Assembly: GCA_033283325.1 (NCBI GenBank)
Contig: JAWMQO010000002.1
Coordinates: 434,001-498,000, forward strand
Direction: 5' to 3'
Length of the DNA stretch: 64,000 bases
From: Mangrovimicrobium sp033283325
GTDB lineage: Bacteria; Pseudomonadota; Gammaproteobacteria; Pseudomonadales; Halieaceae
Shown: in pieces, positions 1 through 7,742 of the stretch
How the letters are laid out: the number at the start of each line of letters is the position of its first letter
How positions within the stretch are numbered: the first letter of the stretch is position 1
The notes under the pieces: model-generated
The model's input: only the letters and a program-made list of their open reading frames with translations
Told to the model about the DNA's origin: nothing
The model's database searches: none
Made by a program: the position numbers and the translations under genes

Positions 1-1
1 A

Positions 2-754
2 ACCGAAGCGCGGGAAGCGATTATTCACAAGGAGTTCCACCTCTCCAGCGCCGATCCGAACATTGTCGGTGAGGAGCACGCTGTGCCGATCGGCCGTACC
101 AATTACGATGTGGCCGACCAGCTCGCGAACCTCGGTATGGAGGCGATCCACCCCAAGGCGGCCAAGGGCCTGCGGCAGAACAATATCCCGCTGCGGGTGA
201 AGAATACTTTCGAGCCGGAGCACGCCGGCACCCTGATCACCTCGGATTACGTCACCGAAACGCCGCGTGCGGAGATCATCGCTGGGTCACGGGGCGTATA
301 CGCGCTGGAGCTCTTCGACCAGGACATGGCGGGCCAGATCGACGTTTACGACCGCGAGTTTCTCGCGACGATTCGCCGCTTCCGCGGGCAGATCATCGCC
401 AAGGACATCAATGCGAACACGATTACCCACTACCTCGGCGGCAACCTGAAAACCATCAAGCGTATCCGCCAGGCGCTGGAAGAGGCTTTCCCGGATGCGG
501 AGATCGACCAGACCAAGGTGGCTATCGTTTCCGCCATTGGCAGCGATCTCAAGGTGACCGGTATACTGGCCAAGGCGGTATCGGGGCTCGCCAGTTACGA
601 TATCGGTGTGCAGGCCATGCACCAGTCCATGCGCCAGGTCGACATGCAGTTCGTAATCAACGACGAGGACTTCGACGCCGCGGTCAAGGCGCTGCACGAG
701 TGCCTCGTGGAGGTTCACGATCACGGCGCGGCCATCTGCCTCGCCCAGGCCTGA
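2..754 (+). CDS. Aspartate kinase, C-terminal part (5' end outside window)
   Basis: Phosphorylates L-aspartate as the first step to lysine, threonine, methionine and, in many marine bacteria, ectoine. The reading frame is open from base 2, and about 250 residues are visible. They cover the end of the kinase domain (PIGRTNYDVADQL, then VKNTFEPEHAGTLI) and two C-terminal ACT-type regulatory segments (EIIAGSRGVYALEL and KVAIVSAIGSDLKVTGILAK). No homoserine dehydrogenase domain follows, so the enzyme is monofunctional. The segments KEFHLSSADP and ITHYLGGNLKTIKRIR resemble, from memory, the aspartokinases encoded beside ectABC in halotolerant Proteobacteria. Whether an ectoine cluster lies upstream cannot be seen. 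An osmolyte carrier of the BCCT family lies 3.3 kb downstream. The family is confident; the ectoine link is tentative. Confidence 0.88.
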   Translation, partial: TEAREAIIHKEFHLSSADPNIVGEEHAVPIGRTNYDVADQLANLGMEAIHPKAAKGLRQNNIPLRVKNTFEPEHAGTLITSDYVTETPRAEIIAGSRGVYALELFDQDMAGQIDVYDREFLATIRRFRGQIIAKDINANTITHYLGGNLKTIKRIRQALEEAFPDAEIDQTKVAIVSAIGSDLKVTGILAKAVSGLASYDIGVQAMHQSMRQVDMQFVINDEDFDAAVKALHECLVEVHDHGAAICLAQA

Positions 755-805
755 GGGCTTGAACCGGCTGCGGCCATATAACGACAGCAACCAGGGGACG
801 CCACG

Positions 806-2218
806 GTGCTTGTATCATTCCTGATCTTCCTGGCCGCATTTACTGCGATCGGGTTGTCTTCCTTTTTCCACAGTCGTGGCACCCGCCACGACTACTATCT
901 CGCCGGCAACTCGATCAAACCCTGGCTGGTCGGCCTGTCCGCGGTGGCGACCAACAACAGCGGATACATGTTCATCGGGGTCATCGGTTATACCTACGCG
1001 ACGGGCCTTCCGGCTTTCTGGCTGATGGCAGGGTGGATCCTCGGTGACTATCTCGGTTCCACCTTCGTGCATTCGCGCCTGCATGCGGCCACCGCCCGCT
1101 GTGACGAAGTCAGCTACGCCGGTGTACTGAGCCAATGGTACGGCCAGAAGCAGGGCGGCCTGCAGCGTCTCATTGGCCTGATCTCGCTGGCATTTCTGCT
1201 CTGCTACGCGAGTGCCCAGCTCCTGGCGGGGTCGAAAGCCTTGCACGTGTTATTCGACTGGCCACTCTGGGCGGGTTCCACCATCGGTGCTGTCATGGTT
1301 GCTCTCTACTGTTTTGCCGGTGGGATTCGCGCCTCGATCTGGACTGATGCCGCGCAATCCTTTGTGATGATCTTCGCCATGGGGCTGTTGCTGTGGGTGG
1401 CAATCGCCGCCAAGGGCGGATTTGCAGCCAGTTGGCAGGCACTGGACAGCATCCCGGAATTCACCTCCTGGTTCCCGCAGGACCTGCCCCTGCCAGGGCT
1501 CGCGGGGCCGCTGATGTTCGTCGCAGGCTGGATGGTGGCGGGGCTCTCGGTGATCGGCCAGCCCCATATCATGGTGCGCTTCATGACCCTCGACGATGGG
1601 GCCAACATGCGCCAGGCGCGAATCTGGTATTACCTCTGGTTTACCGCATTCTACACAATGGCGACCACGGTCGGCCTGCTGTCACGCCTGTACATCCCCG
1701 GCGGTGAAAGCTTCGACGCGGAGCTCGCCCTGCCGACCATGGCGCTGGAACTCCTCCCGCCCTGGCTGGTCGGCGTGATCCTGGCGGGAATCTTCGCCGC
1801 CACCATGTCGACCGCGGACTCCCTGATCCTCAGCTGTTCCGCTTCGTTGACCCATGATGTTTTGCCGCAACGGATCGAGGGGCAGGGCCTGATCAAGGCG
1901 ACGACCATCGTGGTTACCGGGCTGGCCCTGCTGCTCGCGCTGGCTAATTTCGAGAGCGTCTTCAACATGGTGATACTGGCCTGGTCGGGTTTGGGTAGTG
2001 CCTTTGGCCCCTTGCTCATTGCGCTCTGCCTGGGCATGCGGCCCTCCCAGGGCGCGGCGAGTGCCAGCGTTGTGGCGGGTATTCTCACCGCCCTGTTATG
2101 GCGGTACTTCGGCTTGCACGCTTACGTGTTCGAGGGCCTGCCCGGTATCGCTGCGGGGCTTCTGGTCCTGCTGGCCTTCGGTCGTGGAGCGGGGAAATCG
2201 CAGCTCGCGGATTCCTGA
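806..2218 (+). CDS. Sodium:solute symporter (SSS family, PutP-like)
   Basis: An inner-membrane carrier that couples uptake of a small organic solute to sodium entry. The 470 residues form about 13 hydrophobic segments. Family signatures are present: the N-terminal DYYLAGNSIKPW, the sodium-site region LSAVATNNSGYMFIG, and ILAGIFAATMSTADSLIL in the second half, which corresponds to the SSS core motif of TM8. The start is GTG at 806, preceded by AGGGGA at a normal distance. The gene begins 51 bp after the aspartokinase stop and may be cotranscribed with it. The sequence is closest in feel to PutP-type proline symporters, but substrate cannot be read from sequence. A terminator-like hairpin follows. 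Confidence 0.87.
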   Translation: MLVSFLIFLAAFTAIGLSSFFHSRGTRHDYYLAGNSIKPWLVGLSAVATNNSGYMFIGVIGYTYATGLPAFWLMAGWILGDYLGSTFVHSRLHAATARCDEVSYAGVLSQWYGQKQGGLQRLIGLISLAFLLCYASAQLLAGSKALHVLFDWPLWAGSTIGAVMVALYCFAGGIRASIWTDAAQSFVMIFAMGLLLWVAIAAKGGFAASWQALDSIPEFTSWFPQDLPLPGLAGPLMFVAGWMVAGLSVIGQPHIMVRFMTLDDGANMRQARIWYYLWFTAFYTMATTVGLLSRLYIPGGESFDAELALPTMALELLPPWLVGVILAGIFAATMSTADSLILSCSASLTHDVLPQRIEGQGLIKATTIVVTGLALLLALANFESVFNMVILAWSGLGSAFGPLLIALCLGMRPSQGAASASVVAGILTALLWRYFGLHAYVFEGLPGIAAGLLVLLAFGRGAGKSQLADS

Positions 2219-2240
2219 GCGCGGGGTGGAATTGATGAAG

Positions 2241-2269
2241 CGCATGTCACCGGGCACCGGTGACATGCG
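2241..2269. terminator. Perfect 13-bp hairpin between convergent genes
   Basis: The arms CGCATGTCACCGG (2241-2253) and CCGGTGACATGCG (2257-2269) are exactly complementary around a 3-nt loop. The hairpin sits in the 78-bp gap between the convergent symporter gene and the acidic-repeat gene. No clear T-run follows on either side, so it is a likely bidirectional transcription end, but not a classical intrinsic terminator. Confidence 0.5.
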
Positions 2270-2296
2270 GCTTTGATGCGCAGAAGGTGGCGGCTG

Positions 2297-3130
2297 TCAG
2301 CCTACCATGTCATCCGAATCGTCGGAGTCATCGGAGTCATCGGAGTCATCGGAGTCATCGGAGTCATCGGAGTCATCGGAGTCATCGGAGTCATCGGAGT
2401 CATCAGAGTCATCAGAGTCATCGGAATCGTCCGAGTCATCGGAATCGTCGGAGTCGTCTGAATCATCCGAGTCATCCGGGTCTGCCAGGTCATCCGGATC
2501 ATCTAGATCGTTGTAATCCTTACCGGTAAAGCCCTCGAGTTTGGCGTGGGCGCCGAGTACCCCGAGTTTGTCGCCGGGGCCCACAGCCATTCCCAGTACA
2601 TCCGCCAGCAGCGCCGCGCCTTCATCCGTCAGGTAAAGGAAAAGCTTGCGCAGTACCAGCTTGCCGTTTCTCTGCATGGAGATATCGGCCTCTTCCAGGC
2701 CGATCTCGAAAAGCGGAATGCGCTCGATGTAACTGCCGTCGATCTCGACAGCCGCGCTGATGATATTCGGTTCTCCCAGGGCCTCGATGGTCATATTGTG
2801 CAGGACGACTTCGGTGTCATCCCCGCCCACCAGCCGCAGTCCGCCGGATAAATCGATCTCTCCAAAGGTGCCGTCGAGGTCGACCACACCCCCGCTGACC
2901 GGTGCTCGCAACCAGTCCCTGTTGGGAAGGAGTCGGGCGGGTTTTTCCCCATCTGCGCTCACATTGGCATTGTCCAGCGCTTCCATGAACAGGTTGGACA
3001 AAAACAGGGTGCTTCCACCGGCCTGGCGTTTTACCTGGAATGTGGGTTCGGCCGCAAGATTGGCTGAACCGAGGTTGAGTGCTACCAGGGTGCCGGCGAC
3101 AATGGCCTTCAGTCGATGTGTCTTTTTCAT
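2297..3130 (-). CDS. Secreted protein with long Asp/Ser repeat tail, function unknown
   Basis: No family is recognised. The protein has 277 residues. The start at 3130 is chosen because CAGGAG precedes it and because the product then begins MKKTHRLKAIVAGTLVALNL, a good signal peptide with probable cleavage near NLAAEP. Residues about 27-200 form a soluble domain with beta-like repeated phrases (GGVVDLDGTFGEIDLSGGL, ISAAVEIDGSYIERIPL). The last 60 or so residues are almost purely D-S-D and D-D-S repeats encoded by a 9-bp tandem repeat. The tail would carry a strong negative charge, so binding of calcium or other cations at the cell surface is possible but unproven. The gene stands alone and is divergent from the 3293 gene. 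Confidence 0.75.
   Translation of the reverse strand: MKKTHRLKAIVAGTLVALNLGSANLAAEPTFQVKRQAGGSTLFLSNLFMEALDNANVSADGEKPARLLPNRDWLRAPVSGGVVDLDGTFGEIDLSGGLRLVGGDDTEVVLHNMTIEALGEPNIISAAVEIDGSYIERIPLFEIGLEEADISMQRNGKLVLRKLFLYLTDEGAALLADVLGMAVGPGDKLGVLGAHAKLEGFTGKDYNDLDDPDDLADPDDSDDSDDSDDSDDSDDSDDSDDSDDSDDSDDSDDSDDSDDSDDSDDSDDSDDSDDMVG
2307..2487. repeat. 9-bp tandem repeat encoding acidic tail
   Basis: About 20 units of the 9-mer TCATCGGAG (plus strand) run head to tail inside the 3' end of the secreted-protein gene. They are nearly identical in the middle (2326-2400) and degenerate at both edges. Each unit adds three residues (DSD or DDS), so a change in copy number would keep the reading frame. 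The pattern points to growth by replication slippage. Confidence 0.9.
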
Positions 3131-3292
3131 AGGGTACTCCTGAGCTGGTGGCGCAAGTCCGGCCAATTCAGGTCATTGGCCGGTAAATTACAGCGTTGAA
3201 TTATCGTCTTGACCCCAATTCCAAGGGGTCGGTTCATCTTCATATAATAGTCATAATTAACGCGAGGGTATTGATCTAGGTTTGGAAAAGTC

Positions 3293-4027
3293 ATGATTTC
3301 AAGAGCACCTATCGCGATCAGTTACCGGCCGAAAGCACAGGATTACCTGCCGGTGGTGGTCGCCTCGATTCGCCATCACCTGGGCGACTGGCCGATCAGC
3401 CTGCTCACGGAGTCCGCCAGCCTGCCACCCAATAAGTGGTTGGAAAACAATAGGATACAGGCGATCACCGACTGGGAGCACAGCGCCGGCGCGAACAAGA
3501 TCCTGCGCCTGTGGGAGCACCAGGAGATTTTCGCCCGCCACCACGAACGCTGGATCTGGTGGCATGACGATATGCTGCTCCTGCGGCAACTGGAAAATCC
3601 GGAACACGAGTTTTCCCGGCCGCTGGTGCGTCACGGCCAGCGCAAGCGTCCCAACAAGGAGCTCAATAACTGGCACCTGTGGCTCTGGGACACGCTGGGC
3701 TTTTTTCGCTGCCTCTCGGTGGCGGCGCCTAATCCTGTCCTGCATACGCCGCGCCTGATCGAGCGAGCATGCCTTGCGGAGATTCCCGCCCAGTGGAATC
3801 GCAAGCGCCTGCTGTTCGAGCCGACCTACCTGCTGTGGAAATGGCACCGGCGCGGGATGCGTACGGAAATCGCGGAAAATTTCCGCGAGTGTTGTTTCGA
3901 GGGTGAAATTCCATCACTGCAGGAGCTCGAAGCCACAGGGAGCACGATATTTAACTGGGGGCGGCATATCGACCACGCGGCGGCAGCGCGGGTATTTTCC
4001 CGTCGGTATCCGCTGGCGTTCGAGTGA
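3293..4027 (+). CDS. Hypothetical protein, possible glycosyltransferase or Stealth-like fold
   Basis: A soluble protein of 244 residues with no signal peptide or membrane segment, and rich in Trp, Arg and His. The N-terminus (APIAISYRPKAQDYLPVVVASIRHHL) reads like the first strand and helix of a nucleotide-sugar transferase. WIWWHDDMLLL near residue 90 holds an acidic pair after a hydrophobic strand, as in the DXD-like sites of GT-A or Stealth phosphotransferases. HTPRLIERACLAEI and LFEPTYLLWKWHRRG follow in the order expected for later Stealth blocks. The similarity is a personal impression, and no function is assigned. GGAAAAG lies just before the ATG. The gene is monocistronic, divergent from the acidic-repeat gene. 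Confidence 0.7.
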   Translation: MISRAPIAISYRPKAQDYLPVVVASIRHHLGDWPISLLTESASLPPNKWLENNRIQAITDWEHSAGANKILRLWEHQEIFARHHERWIWWHDDMLLLRQLENPEHEFSRPLVRHGQRKRPNKELNNWHLWLWDTLGFFRCLSVAAPNPVLHTPRLIERACLAEIPAQWNRKRLLFEPTYLLWKWHRRGMRTEIAENFRECCFEGEIPSLQELEATGSTIFNWGRHIDHAAAARVFSRRYPLAFE

Positions 4028-4060
4028 GGTCCCGCCTCCCTCCAGCCGCCGCGGGCCGAA

Positions 4061-5854
4061 TCAGCTGCCCTGGTCAGCCGCGTCCAGCGCCTCGCTGATA
4101 GCTTCGTTCATCACGTGCTCGCGTTCGGCCTTGCGCACCGCTTTTTCCACCGTTTCCTCGATGTAGATCTCCTCCGAGAAACCGACCCACTGGGCGTAGA
4201 CGCCGACCAGGAGGACCAGCGCAAAGGGCAGGCCGGTGCTGACCGCGGCTGTTTGCAGGGTGGCCAGGCCGCCGCCGATCAGCAGTACTGCCGCGATGGC
4301 GCCTTCCATGATCGCCCAGAAAACGCGCTGGCCGGTGGGTGAGTCCAGTTTGCCGCCGGAGGTCAGGTGGTCGACGACCAGCGAGCCCGAGTCAGAAGAG
4401 GTGACGAAGAACACCGTCACCAGGATTACGGCGATGGTGCAGAGCACGCCCGCCAGGGGCAGGGCCTCGAGCATGACGAACATCGCCTTGGCGACATCCT
4501 CGTTGACTGCAGACAGGATGTCGGCGACGCCGTACACCTGCTCGTAGAGCGCGGTACCGCCGAATACCGACATCCAGAAGAAAGACAGCAGGGTGGGAAT
4601 GAAGATTACGCCGAAGACAAATTCACGAACGGTCCGGCCTTTGGAAATCCGGGCGATGAACATGCCGACGAAGGGCGACCAGGAAATCCACCACGCCCAG
4701 TAGAAAACCGTCCAGCCCCCCTGCCAGTTGGAATCGCGAAAGGTTTCGGTCCACATGCTCATGGCGGGAAGGATGGCCGCGTAGAAGCCCAGGTTCTGGG
4801 TGAAGCCGCTGAGCAGGTAGACCGTTGGGCCGGCTACCAGCAGAAACAGCAGAAACGCGCCGGCGAGAATCATGTTGGCCTGGCTCAGGCGCTTTACCCC
4901 GCCGTCCAGGCCCGCCATGACCGAGAGTGTAGCGATCCCGGTGATGATGGCGATCAGCGTGACCTGTATGCTCACGCTGATATCGATGCCGAGCAGGAAA
5001 TGCAGCCCGGCGTTGATCTGGCTTACCCCGAGTCCCAATGAGGTGGCCAGGCCGACCAGGGTCGCCAGTACCGACAGAATATCGATGAGATTCCCCCAGA
5101 AGCCGTAGATACGTTCGCCGAGCAGGGGATAGAAAATCGAGCGAATGGTCAGCGGCAGCCCGCGGTTGTAGGCGAAAAATGCCAAGCCCAGTCCGACGAT
5201 GGCGTAAGTGGCCCAGGGATGAATGCCCCAGTGGAAGAAAGTCACGCTCATGGCCGCCTGGGCGGCCTCGGGCGATTGCGGTTCGACGCCTGGAAACATT
5301 GGCGACGGTGTGCCGAAGTGGGTGATCGGCTCGCCGACGCTCCAGAACATCAGGCCGATGCCCATGCCGGCGCTGAGCAGCATGGCGTACCACGCGAGGG
5401 TGCTGAATTCCGGCTGGGCCTCGTTGCCGCCGATGCGTATTCTGCCGAAGCGGCCCAGGGCAAAGTAGAGCGCCGCGATGATGAATACATTGGCGGCGAG
5501 GACCAGGAACCAGCCGCTGGTGCGGGTGATGAATTGCAGGGCGCTGCCAAATGCGCTGCTGACCTGTTCCTGGAACATCAGTGTGAGTACGATGAACAGG
5601 ATCAGTATCGCCGCGGAGAAGATGGTGACCTGTGGGTGTATGTCGAAGCCGAAACCGGTCCAGTTGCGGTCGCCGGGTTCGCGGCCCCCGGAATCGTCCT
5701 CGTAGGACGCAGTGGGATCGATCTGTAAACCGAAAAACTGCGCCCGTTCCCGGATGGCGCGTTCGCGCGCTCTCTCCTCCACCAGCTTCAACTTTTCAGC
5801 CAGGGTCCTCGACTTGCTCGCTTGTCTGCTTGTGCCGGTATTGCTCATTGTCAT
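4061..5854 (-). CDS. BCCT-family osmolyte transporter (betaine/carnitine/choline)
   Basis: An inner-membrane carrier for quaternary-ammonium compounds such as glycine betaine or choline, or for DMSP. The 597 residues contain 12 predicted membrane segments. The BCCT hallmark lies in the TM8 region (FYWAWWISWSPFVGMFIAR). Other family segments include MGIGLMFWSVGEP, WGIHPWATYAIVGL and FFVTSSDSGSLV. An N-terminal extension of about 75 residues is charged and begins as a probable coiled coil (KLKLVEERARERAIRE). A short acidic and basic C-terminal tail follows TM12; such tails act as osmosensors in BetP-type carriers. Two in-frame ATGs (5854 and 5848) are possible starts. Substrate is not determined. 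Confidence 0.92.
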   Translation of the reverse strand: MTMSNTGTSRQASKSRTLAEKLKLVEERARERAIRERAQFFGLQIDPTASYEDDSGGREPGDRNWTGFGFDIHPQVTIFSAAILILFIVLTLMFQEQVSSAFGSALQFITRTSGWFLVLAANVFIIAALYFALGRFGRIRIGGNEAQPEFSTLAWYAMLLSAGMGIGLMFWSVGEPITHFGTPSPMFPGVEPQSPEAAQAAMSVTFFHWGIHPWATYAIVGLGLAFFAYNRGLPLTIRSIFYPLLGERIYGFWGNLIDILSVLATLVGLATSLGLGVSQINAGLHFLLGIDISVSIQVTLIAIITGIATLSVMAGLDGGVKRLSQANMILAGAFLLFLLVAGPTVYLLSGFTQNLGFYAAILPAMSMWTETFRDSNWQGGWTVFYWAWWISWSPFVGMFIARISKGRTVREFVFGVIFIPTLLSFFWMSVFGGTALYEQVYGVADILSAVNEDVAKAMFVMLEALPLAGVLCTIAVILVTVFFVTSSDSGSLVVDHLTSGGKLDSPTGQRVFWAIMEGAIAAVLLIGGGLATLQTAAVSTGLPFALVLLVGVYAQWVGFSEEIYIEETVEKAVRKAEREHVMNEAISEALDAADQGS

Positions 5855-5930
5855 AAATCGAGCCCGATGGGCTCGTGACGCTGCTCAGACTGATTGCAGG
5901 CCCCGCCCGCTCTGCGCCGGCGCGCTCGAT

Positions 5931-6260
5931 TCAACCTCCCTTGCGTAGTTTTTCCACGTGTTTTTCCACCAGCGCAAGATAGCGGGGCGTGTAGCCCACA
6001 TCTTCGTAGACCGGATCACCTTCCTCGTCGTGGGTGATGACCCGGCTTCCCTGCTCGTAGGGAAAAGAGGCGACAAGTTCGTCGAGCGCAGTGCCGATTA
6101 GCTCGGCAATGAGTTGTTCGCGGGAACGGCCCGGGAACAGTTCGGCGAGGGCTTCGATCTTGGCGGCGTCCTCGACGGTGAGGGCGACCCGGTAGCGCTC
6201 CTGCACCAACTCGCCGGAGGCCTGCTGATCCCAGATACCTACCAGATCGACGAAACTCAT
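5931..6260 (-). CDS. Small conserved protein, ribbon-helix-helix-like
   Basis: A soluble protein of 109 residues. The central part (YRVALTVEDAAKIEALAELFPGRSREQLIAELIGTALDEL) has a strand followed by two helices, the pattern of ribbon-helix-helix DNA-binding proteins. The C-terminal part is acidic and contains DEEGDPVYEDVGYTPRYLAL. Similar short proteins in Pseudomonas carry the label type 1 pili tip component, which I consider unreliable. GGAGGGC precedes the ATG at 6260. The gene lies 76 bp upstream of the BCCT gene on the same strand, so the two could share a transcript. A regulatory role is only a guess. Confidence 0.7.
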   Translation of the reverse strand: MSFVDLVGIWDQQASGELVQERYRVALTVEDAAKIEALAELFPGRSREQLIAELIGTALDELVASFPYEQGSRVITHDEEGDPVYEDVGYTPRYLALVEKHVEKLRKGG

Positions 6261-6424
6261 TTGCGCCCTCCACCACTGACAACAGGATCATCGCAACGAG
6301 GCCTCGCTGCTCTGTTCAGCCTAGCGCATCTGTGCCCCGGTAGCGAATTATCGGGTTTTACGGGACTTTTACCCGGCTGTTGATGGGAGTAGTCTGGGCA
6401 CAGGTGCTCAGCAGGGCCTGGCCG

Positions 6425-6961
6425 ATGGTGCACAGCACGCTGATGGAGGAGGACTTTCCCGCCCGTCTCGAGGCGGAATTTCCCGATCGTGCGGCCGCTG
6501 CGGCCGCCGCCGAAACCCTTTGCCAGCGCTTCGGGCTGGACGCTTCCCAGCTCGGGATAGCCGAGCAATTTCCCCTGCGGGCGGCGCATCGAAACCGTTT
6601 CGCTGTTCGTGCCAGCGGTCGCCTGGTGCAGAAGCGGCAGCTGTGGATGGTAGCGATAACCTTTGGACTGCTGACAGCGGGGTTTATCCTCGTCGCCCTG
6701 CTCGAGTATTTCGGTCTGGTGACCCAGGAAATCATCACCGGGATGTTGGCCCTGCTGCTGGGCGTGGCATTACTGCCGCTCGCGGCCGGATTGCTTTCGT
6801 GGCGCCGGGAGGGGGTGCCCGGTGACGCTGGACTCTGCCGGGCCTGTGGCACCCTGCTGCTGGTGGAGGTTCACGATCTCAGTGAGCAGTACCGGATCCG
6901 CGAGGCCTTGAGCGAAATGGGAGCCCGCTTCGACAGCAGGGATATTGCCGGCGCATCCTGA
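6425..6961 (+). CDS. Small two-helix membrane protein, function unknown
   Basis: About 178 residues with this start. The N-terminal cytoplasmic part includes an Ala-rich stretch (RAAAAAAAETLCQRFG). Two adjacent membrane segments follow (MVAITFGLLTAGFILVALLEYF and MLALLLGVALLPLAAGLL), then a hydrophilic end with LLLVEVHDLSEQYRIREAL. The second half resembles proteins in which a ferredoxin-like regulatory fold flanks a membrane hairpin, but no family is recognised. The start is uncertain: ATG 6425 has AGGG at a fair distance, while ATG 6383 and ATG 6443 are alternatives. The gene stands alone. Confidence 0.6.
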   Translation: MVHSTLMEEDFPARLEAEFPDRAAAAAAAETLCQRFGLDASQLGIAEQFPLRAAHRNRFAVRASGRLVQKRQLWMVAITFGLLTAGFILVALLEYFGLVTQEIITGMLALLLGVALLPLAAGLLSWRREGVPGDAGLCRACGTLLLVEVHDLSEQYRIREALSEMGARFDSRDIAGAS

Positions 6962-7085
6962 TTTAATTCGAATTAATCGAAATATAAATCCGTATATATG
7001 CGATTTATATCCAATTTTAGCGAATATATCCTGTCCCCATCAGTTCCCAAACGTGGAATTCGTTGACTGAATGAGGAAATTCCCC

Positions 7086-7658
7086 ATGCAAGACAAACTC
7101 GCCCACGGCGACCATCCCATTAACGAGTTGCTGGCACGGCGCTTCAGCCCCTATGCCTTCGACCCCGAGCGTCCGGTGAGCGAGGAGGATGTACATTCCC
7201 TCTTCGAGGCGGCGCGCTGGACCATGTCCTCTTACAACGCCCAGCCCTGGCGCTACATCGTCGCCCGCAAAGGCGACGGCGACACCTGGGACAAAATTCA
7301 CGCCTGCCTGGTGGAGGGCAACCGGCCCTGGGCTGCCAATGCCCCGGTACTGGCCCTCGGGCTGGTACAGACTCACTTTGCCCACAACGGTAAAGCCAAC
7401 GCCGCCGCCGAGCACGACCTCGGCGCCGCATCCGCAATGCTGACGGTGGAAGCCACGGCACGGGGCCTGGTGGTTCACCAGATGATCGGTATCGAGCCAC
7501 AGAAAGTCATCGAGACCTTCGCCCCCGGCGAGGATCTGAAGCCGCTCACCGCACTGGCAATTGGCTACGCCGGTGAAGCCCGGGTGATTCCCGCCGCTTA
7601 CGCCGAGCGCGACGCCAAGCCCCGCGAGCGACTCCCCCTCGGTGAGATTTTGCTCTGA
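7086..7658 (+). CDS. Nitroreductase-family flavoprotein
   Basis: An FMN-dependent NAD(P)H oxidoreductase of the NfsA/NfsB superfamily with 190 residues. RRFSPYAFDPERPVSEEDV matches the N-terminal FMN-phosphate-binding segment (Arg-Arg-Ser/Phe-Arg type). AARWTMSSYNAQPWRYIV is the conserved Ser-x-Asn-x-Gln-Pro-Trp block, and GAASAMLTVEATARGL the dimer helix. LAIGYAGE near the C-terminus is also typical. ATG 7086 is preferred over ATG 7071 because TGAGGAAA lies 7 bases upstream of it. An AT-rich stretch at 6962-7020 precedes the gene and may hold its promoter. The natural substrate is unknown. Confidence 0.87.
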   Translation: MQDKLAHGDHPINELLARRFSPYAFDPERPVSEEDVHSLFEAARWTMSSYNAQPWRYIVARKGDGDTWDKIHACLVEGNRPWAANAPVLALGLVQTHFAHNGKANAAAEHDLGAASAMLTVEATARGLVVHQMIGIEPQKVIETFAPGEDLKPLTALAIGYAGEARVIPAAYAERDAKPRERLPLGEILL

Positions 7659-7742
7659 GGCTTCACTTGAGGCCCGGCAGCCCTGCGTGTAATGTGAGCG
7701 CCCGGTTCGGGCGCAAGTGCCCGCTCATTGCGCGGAGAGTGA

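Noticed and set aside
2307..2516. Plus-strand Ser/Glu repeat frame
   Set aside because: It is the antisense reading of the 9-bp repeat inside the secreted-protein gene, which has a signal peptide and ribosome site.
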